From Microbulbifer pacificus (GTDB taxonomy: Bacteria; Pseudomonadota; Gammaproteobacteria; Pseudomonadales; Cellvibrionaceae), in NCBI RefSeq assembly GCF_033723955.1, contig NZ_CP137555.1:620001-684000 (forward strand): a stretch of DNA of 64,000 bases, given 5' to 3'. Both the position numbers and the translations under genes were made by a program. Positions 44,731 through 53,601 of this stretch are shown piece after piece (position 1 is the first letter of the stretch; every line of letters begins with the position of its first letter). A model generated the notes under the pieces. The model did no database searches and was not told the DNA's origin. It saw only the letters and a program-made list of their open reading frames with translations.

Positions 44731-46083
44731 GTGAAAAAAATAATACTGACTCTGCTCGCGACACTTGCCACCCTCGGCCTGGCGCTCGCGCTGCTGGCAC
44801 CGACTCTGCTCGGCTTTTCCATCACCCAGCTCGGCAGCGCGGTCAATGTGGCCACCGGCATGGGTGCCAAGCTGGCCTGCTCCGGGCGCTATGTGTCCGG
44901 CTTCAGTGAAGCGCAAAACCTCAAGGACCTGGCCTCCTACTCCCCCGCCAACCGCTTGCTGGACCTGCGCTATGAAGACAACCCGAAACGGGTAACCGCC
45001 ACCCTGCTCGGGCTCGGAGAAACCAGCGCGAGTTATCGCCCGGGCCTCGGTTGCACCTTGGATATCGGCGATACCAGTGCACTGGAGCGCATTGCATTCG
45101 CGCCGCCGGCAGCGAACGATGCCGAGTGGCCGGCGGGCAGCAATGCACCGCATATCGATAGCAAGCTGCAGCAGAAACTCGACGGCTTGGTGGCCAGCGA
45201 CAATGCCGCCGGCCTGCAGACTCGTGCATTAGCGGTGGTGCAGAACGGCAAACTGGTGGCAGAGTCCTACGCGGAAGGCATCGGCGCGCAAACGCCGCTG
45301 CTGGGGTGGTCGATGGGGAAAAGCCTGACGTCGATGATGATCGGACGCCTGCAGGCGCTGCAGCCAGAACAGCCTATTTCGCAGCCGCTGTTCCCCCAGT
45401 GGAGTGACGCGCGCGCGGATATCTCGCTGGAAAACCTGCTGCAGATGTCGTCCGGGCTCGACTTCGACGAAACCTATGCCCCGGGCAGCGATGCCACCCG
45501 CATGCTGTTCAATGCCCACAGTGCTTCCGGCGTTGCGCTGCAAAGCCCACTGAAATACAACCCCGGCGAACACTTCTCCTATTCCTCCGGCACCACCAAC
45601 CTGCTGGCGCGCTGGGTCTACGAGCAACTGGGCAGCTCGCCCCAGGCCAGTGCGGACTTTTTCCAACAGCAGATTCTCGCACCGCTCGGCATGCGCAATA
45701 CCGTATTCGAGGTCGATGCCAGCGGCGTTTTCGTGGGCAGTTCCTATATCTACGCTTCCGCCCGCGACTGGGCGCGGCTGGGCCTGTTGATGCTGAACCG
45801 GGGCAACTGGAACGGAGAGCAACTGCTTGCGGAGAGCTGGGTGGATGCCGCCCAGCGCCCGAACCACAGCAGCAACGACCCGCGCTACGGCTACCAGTTC
45901 TGGCTGAACGGCGGTGGGGACCAGCTGCGCTTTCCGGAGCTGCCGCAAGACAGCTACTTTATGCTGGGCAACCGCCAGCAGGTGGTCATGATCTCCCCCT
46001 CCACCAATACCGTGATTGTGCGCCTGGGGTGGACTGCGGGCGATTATCCGACGGGTGAAAACTTCGCGCAGTTACTTCCCTGA
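44731..46083 (+). CDS. Serine hydrolase of the beta-lactamase/esterase family
   Basis: 450 residues from a GTG start. One N-terminal membrane anchor or signal peptide (about 5-28) precedes a beta-lactamase fold: the nucleophile S194-x-x-K197 in GWSMGKSLT and the Y284-S-S motif in FSYSSGTT. The class C/DD-peptidase-like family includes esterases and 6-aminohexanoate hydrolases, so the substrate is open. It begins 114 bp after recQ and could share its transcript. Confidence 0.9.
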   Translation: MKKIILTLLATLATLGLALALLAPTLLGFSITQLGSAVNVATGMGAKLACSGRYVSGFSEAQNLKDLASYSPANRLLDLRYEDNPKRVTATLLGLGETSASYRPGLGCTLDIGDTSALERIAFAPPAANDAEWPAGSNAPHIDSKLQQKLDGLVASDNAAGLQTRALAVVQNGKLVAESYAEGIGAQTPLLGWSMGKSLTSMMIGRLQALQPEQPISQPLFPQWSDARADISLENLLQMSSGLDFDETYAPGSDATRMLFNAHSASGVALQSPLKYNPGEHFSYSSGTTNLLARWVYEQLGSSPQASADFFQQQILAPLGMRNTVFEVDASGVFVGSSYIYASARDWARLGLLMLNRGNWNGEQLLAESWVDAAQRPNHSSNDPRYGYQFWLNGGGDQLRFPELPQDSYFMLGNRQQVVMISPSTNTVIVRLGWTAGDYPTGENFAQLLP

Positions 46084-46120
46084 TACGACCATTTCAACTT
46101 ACTCCCGAAATTTCCGCGAA

Positions 46121-46138
46121 GGTGCCGCTAGCGGCACC
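46121..46138. other. Perfect 18-bp palindrome between convergent genes
   Basis: GGTGCCGCTAGCGGCACC, located 38 bp past the serine hydrolase stop and 24 bp before the TerB-domain gene's stop. It lacks a T-run, so termination is uncertain. Confidence 0.4.
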
Positions 46139-46161
46139 GCCACAGAACTTTCCAACCGCAA

Positions 46162-47106
46162 CTATCCCGGCAACTGCCGCTCAATCAGTTGCGCCGCCTG
46201 CTCGGAAATTCCCAGTTTTTCCGCCAGCGCATCGAGATACTGACGCTCCTGCGCGTTGTCCGGGTTGGCGGTCATCGCCGATACCAGGTACAGGTTGAAC
46301 GCGGTGGCCGGATTGTCGGCGGCCGCTACCACTTCATCGACACTGACCGGCTGGGTCAAGAAATCGCGGAATTCATCCAGGTCGGAGGAATCCAGCTGGC
46401 CGCCCAGCGCCTGCAGAATATTGCGCTGCTCCGCCTCGTCGATGCGACCGTCCGCCTGGGCCGCGGCCACCATCGCCTTCAGCATGGCGTCTGCCTGCAG
46501 CTCGCCGTCGGGCTCGCCGCTCTCATCGGCGGTATTCACAAAGCCAAACAGGCCGCCCTTTCCCCGCGGCGACATGCTCTGCCAGCTGCCAGGATTGGTC
46601 TGCGGCCCCTGCGGGCCCTGCTGCCCGAACTTGCCGTTGGCGCGACCAAATATCTGCCCGAGAATATCGCCGAGGCCACCCATATTGCCTCCGCCGGCGC
46701 CGCCCCCCGGCGCCTGAGTACCGCCGGGCATCTGCCCCGGCACACCTCCGGACTGCTGCATCTGCTCGAAAATCCGGCGTGCGATTTCCACCAACACCGC
46801 CGCACCTCCGGCACCGGCGCCGGCGGGGATGGCCCCGCCAAAGATATCGCCACCGGGAGCCTGCCCACCCGGGCTTGCGCCGCCCCGGTTCCAACCACCC
46901 GGCTGGCCAGCGCGGGCGAGGATATCGTCAAGGCTCGGTGCATCTGTCTCACTTCCGGACTGCTGGGGCGGCGGCACCTGACTGAAGTCCGGGCGCTTGA
47001 AGTCCGGTGTAGTGCCCGGTGCCGGTGCAGACTGCTGGCGCATTTTCTTGTTGAGCATCGACATACCCGCACCAATCAGCGCGCCCAGAAGTAATTTCTT
47101 GTTCAT
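46162..47106 (-). CDS. DUF533/TerB-domain protein
   Basis: 314 residues. Begins MNKKLLLGALIGAGMSMLNKKM, one membrane segment, then a long low-complexity stretch rich in Gly, Pro and Gln up to about residue 185, and a C-terminal TerB-like helical domain at about 205-310 (VAAAQADGRIDEAEQRNIL). This is the YebE/DUF533 layout; the function is unknown. The Gly-rich linker is longer than in the enterobacterial protein. Confidence 0.88.
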   Translation of the reverse strand: MNKKLLLGALIGAGMSMLNKKMRQQSAPAPGTTPDFKRPDFSQVPPPQQSGSETDAPSLDDILARAGQPGGWNRGGASPGGQAPGGDIFGGAIPAGAGAGGAAVLVEIARRIFEQMQQSGGVPGQMPGGTQAPGGGAGGGNMGGLGDILGQIFGRANGKFGQQGPQGPQTNPGSWQSMSPRGKGGLFGFVNTADESGEPDGELQADAMLKAMVAAAQADGRIDEAEQRNILQALGGQLDSSDLDEFRDFLTQPVSVDEVVAAADNPATAFNLYLVSAMTANPDNAQERQYLDALAEKLGISEQAAQLIERQLPG

Positions 47107-47283
47107 TGATCACGTCCTCAGCCCGTAGCGAAACAGTGCAAACTGTAGAGTCCGCAATATCGCGCCACCACCGCCGGCAAAGCGCCATTCAGCCCTGCAA
47201 GGTGTCCACAGAGTCGCTACAATCGCCCCCCGAAACGGCTGCCCGCCGCAGCTACACTGAAGTACCAGAAATTAAGGATGCCC

Positions 47284-48267
47284 ATGATTCTTCCCCTGCT
47301 CGCCATCGTTGCCGGCTTTGCCATCTTGGTCTGGAGCGCCGATCGCTTTGTGGAGGGCGCCGCCGCAACCGCCAGGCACGCCGGAATGCCGCCATTGCTA
47401 ATCGGCATGGTGATCGTGGGTTTTGGCACTTCCGCGCCGGAAATGGTGGTTTCCGCGATCGCCGCACTGGACGGCAGCCCCGGCCTCGCGCTGGGCAACG
47501 CCTACGGCTCCAACATCGCCAATACCGGCCTGATCCTCGGCGCCACCGCAATGCTGATTCCGTTGACCGTGAACAGTAAAATCATCCGCAAGGAACTGCC
47601 GCTACTGCTGGCGATCACCTGTGTCACCGCGGTGTTTTTCTGGAATGGCGGCCTGAGCCGCATCGAGTCCCTGCTGCTGCTCGCCGGCTTTTTCGCGCTG
47701 ATTGGCTGGTCAATCTACTCGGCCCTGCGGGGAAAAGGGGATATCGTCGAAAGTGAAATTGAGAGCGAGCTGGCGGAACACGACATGCCGCTGGGCAAGG
47801 CCCTGTTCTGGGTAGTCGCCGGCCTGATCCTGCTGATTTTGAGTTCTCGCCTGCTGGTATGGGGTGCCGTCAGCATTGCCCAGCAACTGGGGGTCAGTGA
47901 TCTCGTCATCGGTCTGACCATTGTTGCCCTCGGTACCTCCCTGCCGGAACTCGCCGCCACCGTGATCGCCGCACGCAAGGGCGAACACGATATCGCCATT
48001 GGCAATGTGGTCGGCTCCAACATGTTCAACCTGCTGGCGGTGGTGGGGATCGCCGGTGCCATTGCGCCCATGCCCACTATCCCGCCGGAACTGCTCACCC
48101 GCGACTGGCCGATGGTTGTTGGATTGACTCTGGCGCTGTTCGTGTTTGGGTATGGCTTCGGCAAGCCGCACGGCCGCATCAACCGCTTCGAAGGTGCCCT
48201 GCTGCTAACCGCCTATGTGGCCTACACCACCTATCTGGTGGTGGAAATCACCGGCAAGGCTGCGTAA
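47284..48267 (+). CDS. Calcium/sodium antiporter (YrbG-like, CaCA family)
   Basis: About 327 residues, ten hydrophobic segments. The two inverted alpha repeats GFGTSAPEMVVSAIAALDG and ALGTSLPELAATVIAARKG contain the conserved ion-binding Glu residues, and the paired GNAYGSNIANTGLILG and GNVVGSNMFNLLAVVG complete the pattern of the Na+/Ca2+ exchangers. ATG 47284 with AAGGA six bases upstream is preferred over ATG 47278. Sodium-linked, so it fits with the sodium pump encoded downstream. Confidence 0.95.
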   Translation: MILPLLAIVAGFAILVWSADRFVEGAAATARHAGMPPLLIGMVIVGFGTSAPEMVVSAIAALDGSPGLALGNAYGSNIANTGLILGATAMLIPLTVNSKIIRKELPLLLAITCVTAVFFWNGGLSRIESLLLLAGFFALIGWSIYSALRGKGDIVESEIESELAEHDMPLGKALFWVVAGLILLILSSRLLVWGAVSIAQQLGVSDLVIGLTIVALGTSLPELAATVIAARKGEHDIAIGNVVGSNMFNLLAVVGIAGAIAPMPTIPPELLTRDWPMVVGLTLALFVFGYGFGKPHGRINRFEGALLLTAYVAYTTYLVVEITGKAA

Positions 48268-48279
48268 AGGCAGCAAACA

Positions 48280-48597
48280 TCAACGCCGCTCCAGGCGGCG
48301 TATACGCGCCCGGAGCTGTTCGATTTCCTCGAGCAGCTCCAGCGCCAGCGCAGCACCGGCATGGTTGACGCCGAGATCCTGCTCCAGCCGCACCACGCGA
48401 CGCACCCTGCCGACGCAGACGCCGCTGAACAGCATGGTCCCGGAGACCTGCCGCGCCTCAATAATCCCCTCGTCCACCAGCGCGATAACCTGCTCCGCAT
48501 TCAGCGCACACGCGGAACACAACTCCCGCAAGGTTATCTGACTGCCCTCGTCCAGGATGATTGCCGCCATCTCGGTGCTGTGGTTTCCCTGCGTCAT
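48280..48597 (-). CDS. cbpM: Chaperone modulator CbpM
   Basis: 105 residues from ATG 48597 with AGGAGG upstream. The N-terminal MerR-like helix-turn-helix (ITLRELCSACALNAEQVIALVDEGII) and the coiled-coil tail ending RARIRRLERR are those of CbpM, the inhibitor of CbpA's J-domain and DNA binding. It follows cbpA by 19 bp, the standard cbpAM operon. Confidence 0.93.
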   Translation of the reverse strand: MTQGNHSTEMAAIILDEGSQITLRELCSACALNAEQVIALVDEGIIEARQVSGTMLFSGVCVGRVRRVVRLEQDLGVNHAGAALALELLEEIEQLRARIRRLERR

Positions 48598-48616
48598 CGC
48601 TAGAATCCTCCTGCTG

Positions 48617-49558
48617 TCATCCGCGCGGATCAAACTGGAATGCGTCGCGGAAATTTTGGTAGGCCTCGCGCTCCGCTTCCGAATTGGCCTCTGGCGTCAC
48701 AATATCGAGCACCACGTAAAGGTCTCCCGGCTCCCTGGCGGGCAGCCCCCGCCCCTTGAGACGCAGCTTGCTGCCGCTTTTGCTGTTGGGCGGGAGAGTC
48801 AGGTTTACCAGACCATCGGGTGTTTTCACCGGCACCTTGCCGCCGAGCGCAGCCTCCCACGGAGACACCGGTAAATTCAGGTACACCGTGCTGCCCTCGA
48901 CGCTGAAACGCGGATCGGGGTTAAACACAATTTCCAGGTACAAGTCCCCGGGCTTGCCATCTCCCACTCCGGGCTCCCCCTGCCCCGCCAGGCGAATCTG
49001 CTGCCCCTCGATTACGCCCTTCGGAATCGTCACGTTCAGCTTGCGCTCCTTCACCACCGGACGCCCATCCTCGCCCAACACAGAATGCTTCAAAGTGATC
49101 TGGCGCTTGCTGCCCGCATAACTGTCTGCAATATCAATGGCAATGCGCGCGTAGGTATTTTCCCCATGGGCATGGTAGCGATGGCCGCCATGGCGAAAAT
49201 CCGCACGAGTGAAGCCACCGCGGCCAAACAGGCTTTCGAAGAAATCACTGAATGCTTCCGGGTTCGCCTCGGTGTAGCCGCCACCGTGAAATTCGAATCC
49301 CTGATCCCAGTTGGGCGGCGGCCTGAATTCCTGGCCGCTATTCCAGCTGCTCCCGAGCTGGTCGTAGGCGGCGCGCTTTTCCGGGTCTTTCAGTACTTCG
49401 TAGGCCTCATTGACTTCCTTGAAGCGCTCTTCCGCATCTTGCTCCTTGCTCACATCCGGGTGGTATTTGCGTGCGAGCTTGCGGTAGGAGCGCTTGATGT
49501 CATCCTGCGCGGCGCTGCGTTCGACCCCGAGAATTTTGTAGTAGTCGCGGTATTCCAT
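48617..49558 (-). CDS. cbpA: Curved DNA-binding protein / DnaJ-type co-chaperone CbpA
   Basis: 313 residues. J-domain at residues 1-70 with HPD at 33-35; Gly/Phe-rich linker near 80-120; two C-terminal beta domains from about 125 (the client-binding DnaJ C-terminal domain). It has no zinc-finger region, which distinguishes it from DnaJ and is typical of CbpA. Works with DnaK and binds DNA. Confidence 0.96.
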   Translation of the reverse strand: MEYRDYYKILGVERSAAQDDIKRSYRKLARKYHPDVSKEQDAEERFKEVNEAYEVLKDPEKRAAYDQLGSSWNSGQEFRPPPNWDQGFEFHGGGYTEANPEAFSDFFESLFGRGGFTRADFRHGGHRYHAHGENTYARIAIDIADSYAGSKRQITLKHSVLGEDGRPVVKERKLNVTIPKGVIEGQQIRLAGQGEPGVGDGKPGDLYLEIVFNPDPRFSVEGSTVYLNLPVSPWEAALGGKVPVKTPDGLVNLTLPPNSKSGSKLRLKGRGLPAREPGDLYVVLDIVTPEANSEAEREAYQNFRDAFQFDPRG

Positions 49559-49607
49559 AAAGAAATGGTCGCTTCCCTATCACGTTTTTTGATGATCATA
49601 TTGTAGA

Positions 49608-49634
49608 AATGAAAAAGGCACCCGCAGGTGCCTT
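49608..49634 (-). terminator. Terminator of the ompW-like gene
   Basis: A nine-bp stem AAAGGCACC with GGTGCCTTT (49613-49634), loop CGCA, followed on the minus strand by five T. It is 50 bp downstream of the outer-membrane protein gene. Confidence 0.8.
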
Positions 49635-49683
49635 TCCGTTCTTCCATGAACGCTACTCGTGATTAACCGATCACATCACGTGA

Positions 49684-50445
49684 TCAGAAAGAGTAGCCAA
49701 CGCCCAGGTTGAATACCCAGGGGCTGTAGTCCACATCGCTCACCGAAATGCGGCGAGTGACATTTGGATCCAGGGACTGTGCATCCTTGTAGTAAATGTT
49801 GAAGTCGGTATCTGCATCAATGTACAGAACCGCGGCATTTACCAGGAAGGCACTTTCACGACCAAAGCGGAAATCCACACCGATTTGACCGGTGAAGCCC
49901 CAGGAGTGACCCAGCCCAACACTGGCATCGTCCACAATGATGTCATTATCGATCAAGAGGTCATTGAACCGGCGAGAGAAGCTTTCATCGCTGAAGTCGG
50001 TGTAGTTCACACCGATGCCAACGTAGGGCTGTCCCATGCAATCACGGCTCAGCGGATACCAGTTAAGGAACAGATTGGAGTAACTTGCATCGAAGCTGCC
50101 TACGTCATAGTTGTCGATGTCATAAACAACGTCACCGGTACGAAGACGTTGAAGCTCCATATCACTGGAAGTATCACCGATATACATCAGTTCAACACCC
50201 CAGTGCTCTACCGGCAGCCAGGCGCCGGAGATGTTCCAGGTGGTATCACTATCCAGATCGAAATCTTCCTTGATCCAGTTTTCATCAAAGCGAAGATTGT
50301 TGTCGCTGTTATCCGGATCGACCCAGCTGGCGCCAACACGGACAACAAAGTCACCATCACTCCACCAATCGGCTGCTGCCTGTTGGGCACTAACCATTGC
50401 AGCTACAGCGATTGCAAGCGGTGTCAGAACGCGTGTCATTTTCAT
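49684..50445 (-). CDS. OmpW-like outer-membrane beta-barrel protein
   Basis: 253 residues. A signal peptide (about residues 1-25, ending QQAAA) precedes a beta-barrel with alternating aromatic strands (WWSDGDFVVRVGASWVDP, WGVELMYIGDTS) and a C-terminal Phe as required by the BAM machinery. It resembles OmpW but carries longer acidic loops. ATG 50445 has GGAG seven bases upstream; two upstream methionines in the open frame lack one. An eight-stranded barrel for small hydrophobic molecules is the known role of the family. Confidence 0.85.
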   Translation of the reverse strand: MKMTRVLTPLAIAVAAMVSAQQAAADWWSDGDFVVRVGASWVDPDNSDNNLRFDENWIKEDFDLDSDTTWNISGAWLPVEHWGVELMYIGDTSSDMELQRLRTGDVVYDIDNYDVGSFDASYSNLFLNWYPLSRDCMGQPYVGIGVNYTDFSDESFSRRFNDLLIDNDIIVDDASVGLGHSWGFTGQIGVDFRFGRESAFLVNAAVLYIDADTDFNIYYKDAQSLDPNVTRRISVSDVDYSPWVFNLGVGYSF

Positions 50446-50976
50446 TGAGAACTCCATCGTATTCGGCAAATTAAACAGCAATTAACCCAATCACTGTCAG
50501 TCTAGACACGGAACTATTCGACTGTAGAAAAAACAACCAAAAAAAATCTTGATCTGTGGAACTTTTGCGCGATTTCGTCGCCAGATTACTTTATTTAAAT
50601 GCGCCGCACGCCAGGCATAAAAATCCTCTACACAATGAGGGCGTGTCCGGAAGGGAAAATAACCGCCAATAAGGAAATTTTTCACGCCAAACCGGGCACG
50701 CAAAAATGTTTTTTGCGACAGCGCGTTTAAAGAGCAAACCCGTGACGAAAAACAATAGAAAAATTTCCGTCAGCCATTCAGACGACATTCAGGTCAAAAA
50801 TTCGGCGGCGCGGCGAAGGTAAAGAAATGTTTTCGACAGAAAAAAGGCGGGAAAAACAGCGTGCAGACAGAAGGCGAGATAACAGGTAGGGATTAAATAG
50901 AAGGGAAAAAATGAACACCCGGGGCAGAATCCGCGAGCCGATGCATCGGCTCGCGGATTCTCGCATACAGCCGCAC
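50446..50976. other. Gene-free AT-rich stretch with hairpins (531 bp)
   Basis: No supportable gene. It holds the ompW-like promoter side. Two structured spots stand out: arms GCGTGTCCGG (50641-50650) and CCGGGCACGC (50692-50701), which pair over ten bases, followed by a perfect hairpin at 50699-50717 with a T6 run; and the long palindrome at 50927-50960. A small RNA is possible but unsupported. Confidence 0.35.
50927..50960. terminator. 34-bp perfect palindrome downstream of bolA
   Basis: The two 17-base halves are exactly complementary with no loop interruption, 16 bp past the bolA stop on the minus strand. There is no T-run, so it may stabilise the 3' end rather than terminate; alternatively it is a protein-binding dyad. 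Confidence 0.6.
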
Positions 50977-51282
50977 TCAGGCCTTGCTGCCGCCCATGCA
51001 CTGCGGACTGGCAGGCGCCTGGCCTTCCCACTCTTCCGCGGTGTATAGATGTAGGGCCAGTGCGTGAATCGGGCCGGCCATTTCTTCCGCCAGCACCGCG
51101 TACACCTTCTGGTGCCGCTGTACTTTGCGCACGCCGGAGAAGGCATCGCTGACCAGCACCACGCGGAAATGCATTTCCGAACCTGCGGGCACATTGTGCA
51201 TATGGCTCTCGCACGCGACTTCAATGTGCGAGGGGCTCAACGCCTCACTCAGTTTCTGCTGAATCTGTTGCGCCAGTGACAT
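50977..51282 (-). CDS. bolA: BolA family protein
   Basis: 101 residues. The class II KH-like BolA fold is visible: IQQKLSEALSPSHIEV then the conserved SHMHNVPAGSEMHFRVVLVSDAF region and GVRKVQRHQKVYAVL. BolA proteins pair with monothiol glutaredoxins in iron-sulphur trafficking and act in morphology and stress control. It lies downstream of djlA on the same strand with a 32-bp gap. Confidence 0.95.
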   Translation of the reverse strand: MSLAQQIQQKLSEALSPSHIEVACESHMHNVPAGSEMHFRVVLVSDAFSGVRKVQRHQKVYAVLAEEMAGPIHALALHLYTAEEWEGQAPASPQCMGGSKA

Positions 51283-51314
51283 TTGCTGTTCCTTTATTAA
51301 ATCCCGTCAACCAA

Positions 51315-52103
51315 TCACACCTGGTCCACCGCAGCCTGGCGCTTGCGCGCGGCAACAATGGTGTCGTACGCCACGGTAATACTCTTCATCTGGTCTTCCG
51401 CGTGGCGCATGAATTCATCTGGCAAGCCTTTGGCGGCGATCTTGTCCGGGTGGAACTCCGCGGCCTTGCGGCGATAGGCCAGTTTCAGGTCCTTGTCGCT
51501 CACCTCCGCGCTGCAGCCGAGCACATCGTAATGGGCCTGCAGCGCGTCGCCGCGGGCGCCGGGGCTGCGATGCGTGAACTCATTGAACATGGCGGTAAAA
51601 ATCGAGTCGTGTAGTCCCAGCGCCTCGGGAATCCGGCGCAGGATCTGCTCTTCTGCCGGGTGCAGCTCGCCATCGGCAAAGGCCACCGCAAACAGCAGCC
51701 GGTACACCATCTCCCGCATTGCCTGGTTGCGAATCAGCTGGCGGTACTGGTTGGCGTAATCGTAAATGCTGAACTGGTCGTCCTTGGCATTCTGGAAAAT
51801 CTTGATCGCCTGCTGGCGGTCTTCGGCATTGAGGCGCAGGTTGTTGTTGATGAAGTCATCAACCAGCTGGATTTCCGCTTTGGAGACCTGACCATCGGCC
51901 TTGGCCATTTTGGCCAGCATGGAAAACAGCGCGACGATAAATACCGTCTGCGCACCGTCGCGATTCAGGGTAATCCCGGCCTCACTGAGCTTTTTCAGGC
52001 CGGAACCGAAGGAGCTGCCGACCCACGCACCCAGCGCCGCACCAATGGGGCCACCAAACATCATGCCGATACCGGCGCCGATACCCGCACCCAACCAGGA
52101 CAT
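51315..52103 (-). CDS. djlA: Co-chaperone DjlA (TerB plus J-domain)
   Basis: 262 residues. A glycine-zipper membrane segment at residues 1-35, a TerB-like helical domain at about 55-175, and a C-terminal J-domain at about 190-258 with HPD at 218-220. This order is the hallmark of DjlA, the inner-membrane partner of DnaK. ATG 52103 has AGGAGAGG upstream; upstream methionines are not needed. Confidence 0.93.
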   Translation of the reverse strand: MSWLGAGIGAGIGMMFGGPIGAALGAWVGSSFGSGLKKLSEAGITLNRDGAQTVFIVALFSMLAKMAKADGQVSKAEIQLVDDFINNNLRLNAEDRQQAIKIFQNAKDDQFSIYDYANQYRQLIRNQAMREMVYRLLFAVAFADGELHPAEEQILRRIPEALGLHDSIFTAMFNEFTHRSPGARGDALQAHYDVLGCSAEVSDKDLKLAYRRKAAEFHPDKIAAKGLPDEFMRHAEDQMKSITVAYDTIVAARKRQAAVDQV

Positions 52104-52229
52104 AACCTCTCCTACCGGCACCCAATAGTGGCGCCACTTTACTGACAAAAAAGGGCCGCCATCTTAGCACGTCCTCCCCGCTTGCCCGGAACCCTTGGTG
52201 ACCAATCGGTCTCGACTGAATTGCGCACA

Positions 52230-52259
52230 TGAAAAACCCCGCCGTAGCGGGGTTTTTCA
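52230..52259 (-). terminator. Terminator of the oad operon
   Basis: A 13-bp stem with a four-base CGTA loop (52230-52242 and 52247-52259) with A and T runs at the two ends. It lies 19 bp downstream of oadB on the minus strand and may work both ways. Confidence 0.92.
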
Positions 52260-52277
52260 GGACATGGCGCCAACCGA

Positions 52278-53591
52278 TCAGCCGGTCATCGCGCGCACCA
52301 TGGTGATCATCACCCCCGCCGCCACCGCGGAACCGATCACCCCGGCCACATTCGGCCCCATGGCGTGCATCAGCAGGAAGTTGTGCGGGTTCGACTCCAA
52401 GCCGAGCTTGTTGGACACCCGCGCCGCCATCGGCACCGCAGATACCCCGGCGGAGCCAATCAACGGGTTGATCTTGTTCTGGCTGAAGACATTCAGCAAT
52501 TTGGCCATCAGCACGCCGGCCGCGGTACCGATCGCGAAAGCGGCAATACCCAGTGCCAGAATGCCGAGGGTTTTCGGGTCGAGGAATTTGTCCGCCGCCA
52601 GCTTGGAGCCCACGGAGAGACCGAGGAAGATGGTGGTGATATTGATCAGCGCATTCTGCGCGGTATCCGACAGGCGGTTGACCACCCCACTCTCGCGCAT
52701 CAGGTTGCCAAAACAGAACATTCCCAGCAGCGGCGCCGCGTCCGGCAGGAACAGCGCCACCAGAATCAGCAGCACCAGCGGGAACACGATTTTCTCGCGC
52801 TTGCTGACCGGGCGCAGTTGCACCATCTCGATCCGGCGCTCCTGCTCCGTGGTGAGCGCGCGCATGATCGGCGGCTGAATCAGCGGCACCAGCGCCATAT
52901 AGGAATAGGCCGCCACGGCGATGGCGCCGAGCAGATCCGGCGCCAGCATGCTGGACACATAAATGGCGGTAGGGCCGTCGGCGCCGCCAATGATGCCAAT
53001 CGCCGCCGCATCGGCAATGGAGAAATCCATGATTCCGGCTGCGGACATCGCCACCGCCCCCAGCACCGTGGCAAAGATACCGAACTGAGCCGCCGCCCCC
53101 AGGAACAGGGTGCGGGGGTTCGCGAGCAGAGGGCCGAAATCGGTCATCGCACCCACGCCCATAAATATCACCAGCGGGGCAACGCCAGAGGCAATGGCGA
53201 CACTGTAGAAGTTGTACAGCATGCCATTGTTAAAGCCCGCATCCGCCGCTACCTGTACCGCGCGCTCGTGAACCGCAGCAGGCGCGTGCTCGAGGGCGAC
53301 TTTCAGCGCTTCAATGGATTCGAAGCCGGCAAGCCCAAGCGCATGTGCCAGCTGTGTCAGCACCCCGACATCGCCGGAATGGAGGGCGGCCTCCACCGCC
53401 GGTGCGGCCATGTTGGCCCCGGGGATATTCGCGAGGATGCCGCCAAAACCGATGGGCACCAGCAGCAGCGGCTCGAAATTCTTGCGGATGGCCAAGAACA
53501 GCAGCAACAGCCCGACAAGAATCATGATGAACTGCCCGGAGGTCATCTGGTAGACCCCGGACGAGAACCAGAGATTGGTGAGATTATCCAC
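52278..53591 (-). CDS. oadB: Sodium-pumping oxaloacetate decarboxylase, beta subunit
   Basis: 437 residues, about nine to eleven hydrophobic segments. It matches the beta subunit that decarboxylates carboxybiotin and moves Na+ outward: [20 protein letters not shown] start, the conserved [17 protein letters not shown] near residue 140, and the [22 protein letters not shown] stretch near 200, which holds the Na+-binding Asp. Third gene of the oadGAB operon; 10 bp after oadA. Confidence 0.96.
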   Translation of the reverse strand: MDNLTNLWFSSGVYQMTSGQFIMILVGLLLLFLAIRKNFEPLLLVPIGFGGILANIPGANMAAPAVEAALHSGDVGVLTQLAHALGLAGFESIEALKVALEHAPAAVHERAVQVAADAGFNNGMLYNFYSVAIASGVAPLVIFMGVGAMTDFGPLLANPRTLFLGAAAQFGIFATVLGAVAMSAAGIMDFSIADAAAIGIIGGADGPTAIYVSSMLAPDLLGAIAVAAYSYMALVPLIQPPIMRALTTEQERRIEMVQLRPVSKREKIVFPLVLLILVALFLPDAAPLLGMFCFGNLMRESGVVNRLSDTAQNALINITTIFLGLSVGSKLAADKFLDPKTLGILALGIAAFAIGTAAGVLMAKLLNVFSQNKINPLIGSAGVSAVPMAARVSNKLGLESNPHNFLLMHAMGPNVAGVIGSAVAAGVMITMVRAMTG

Positions 53592-53601
53592 GAGGCCCCC
53601 G

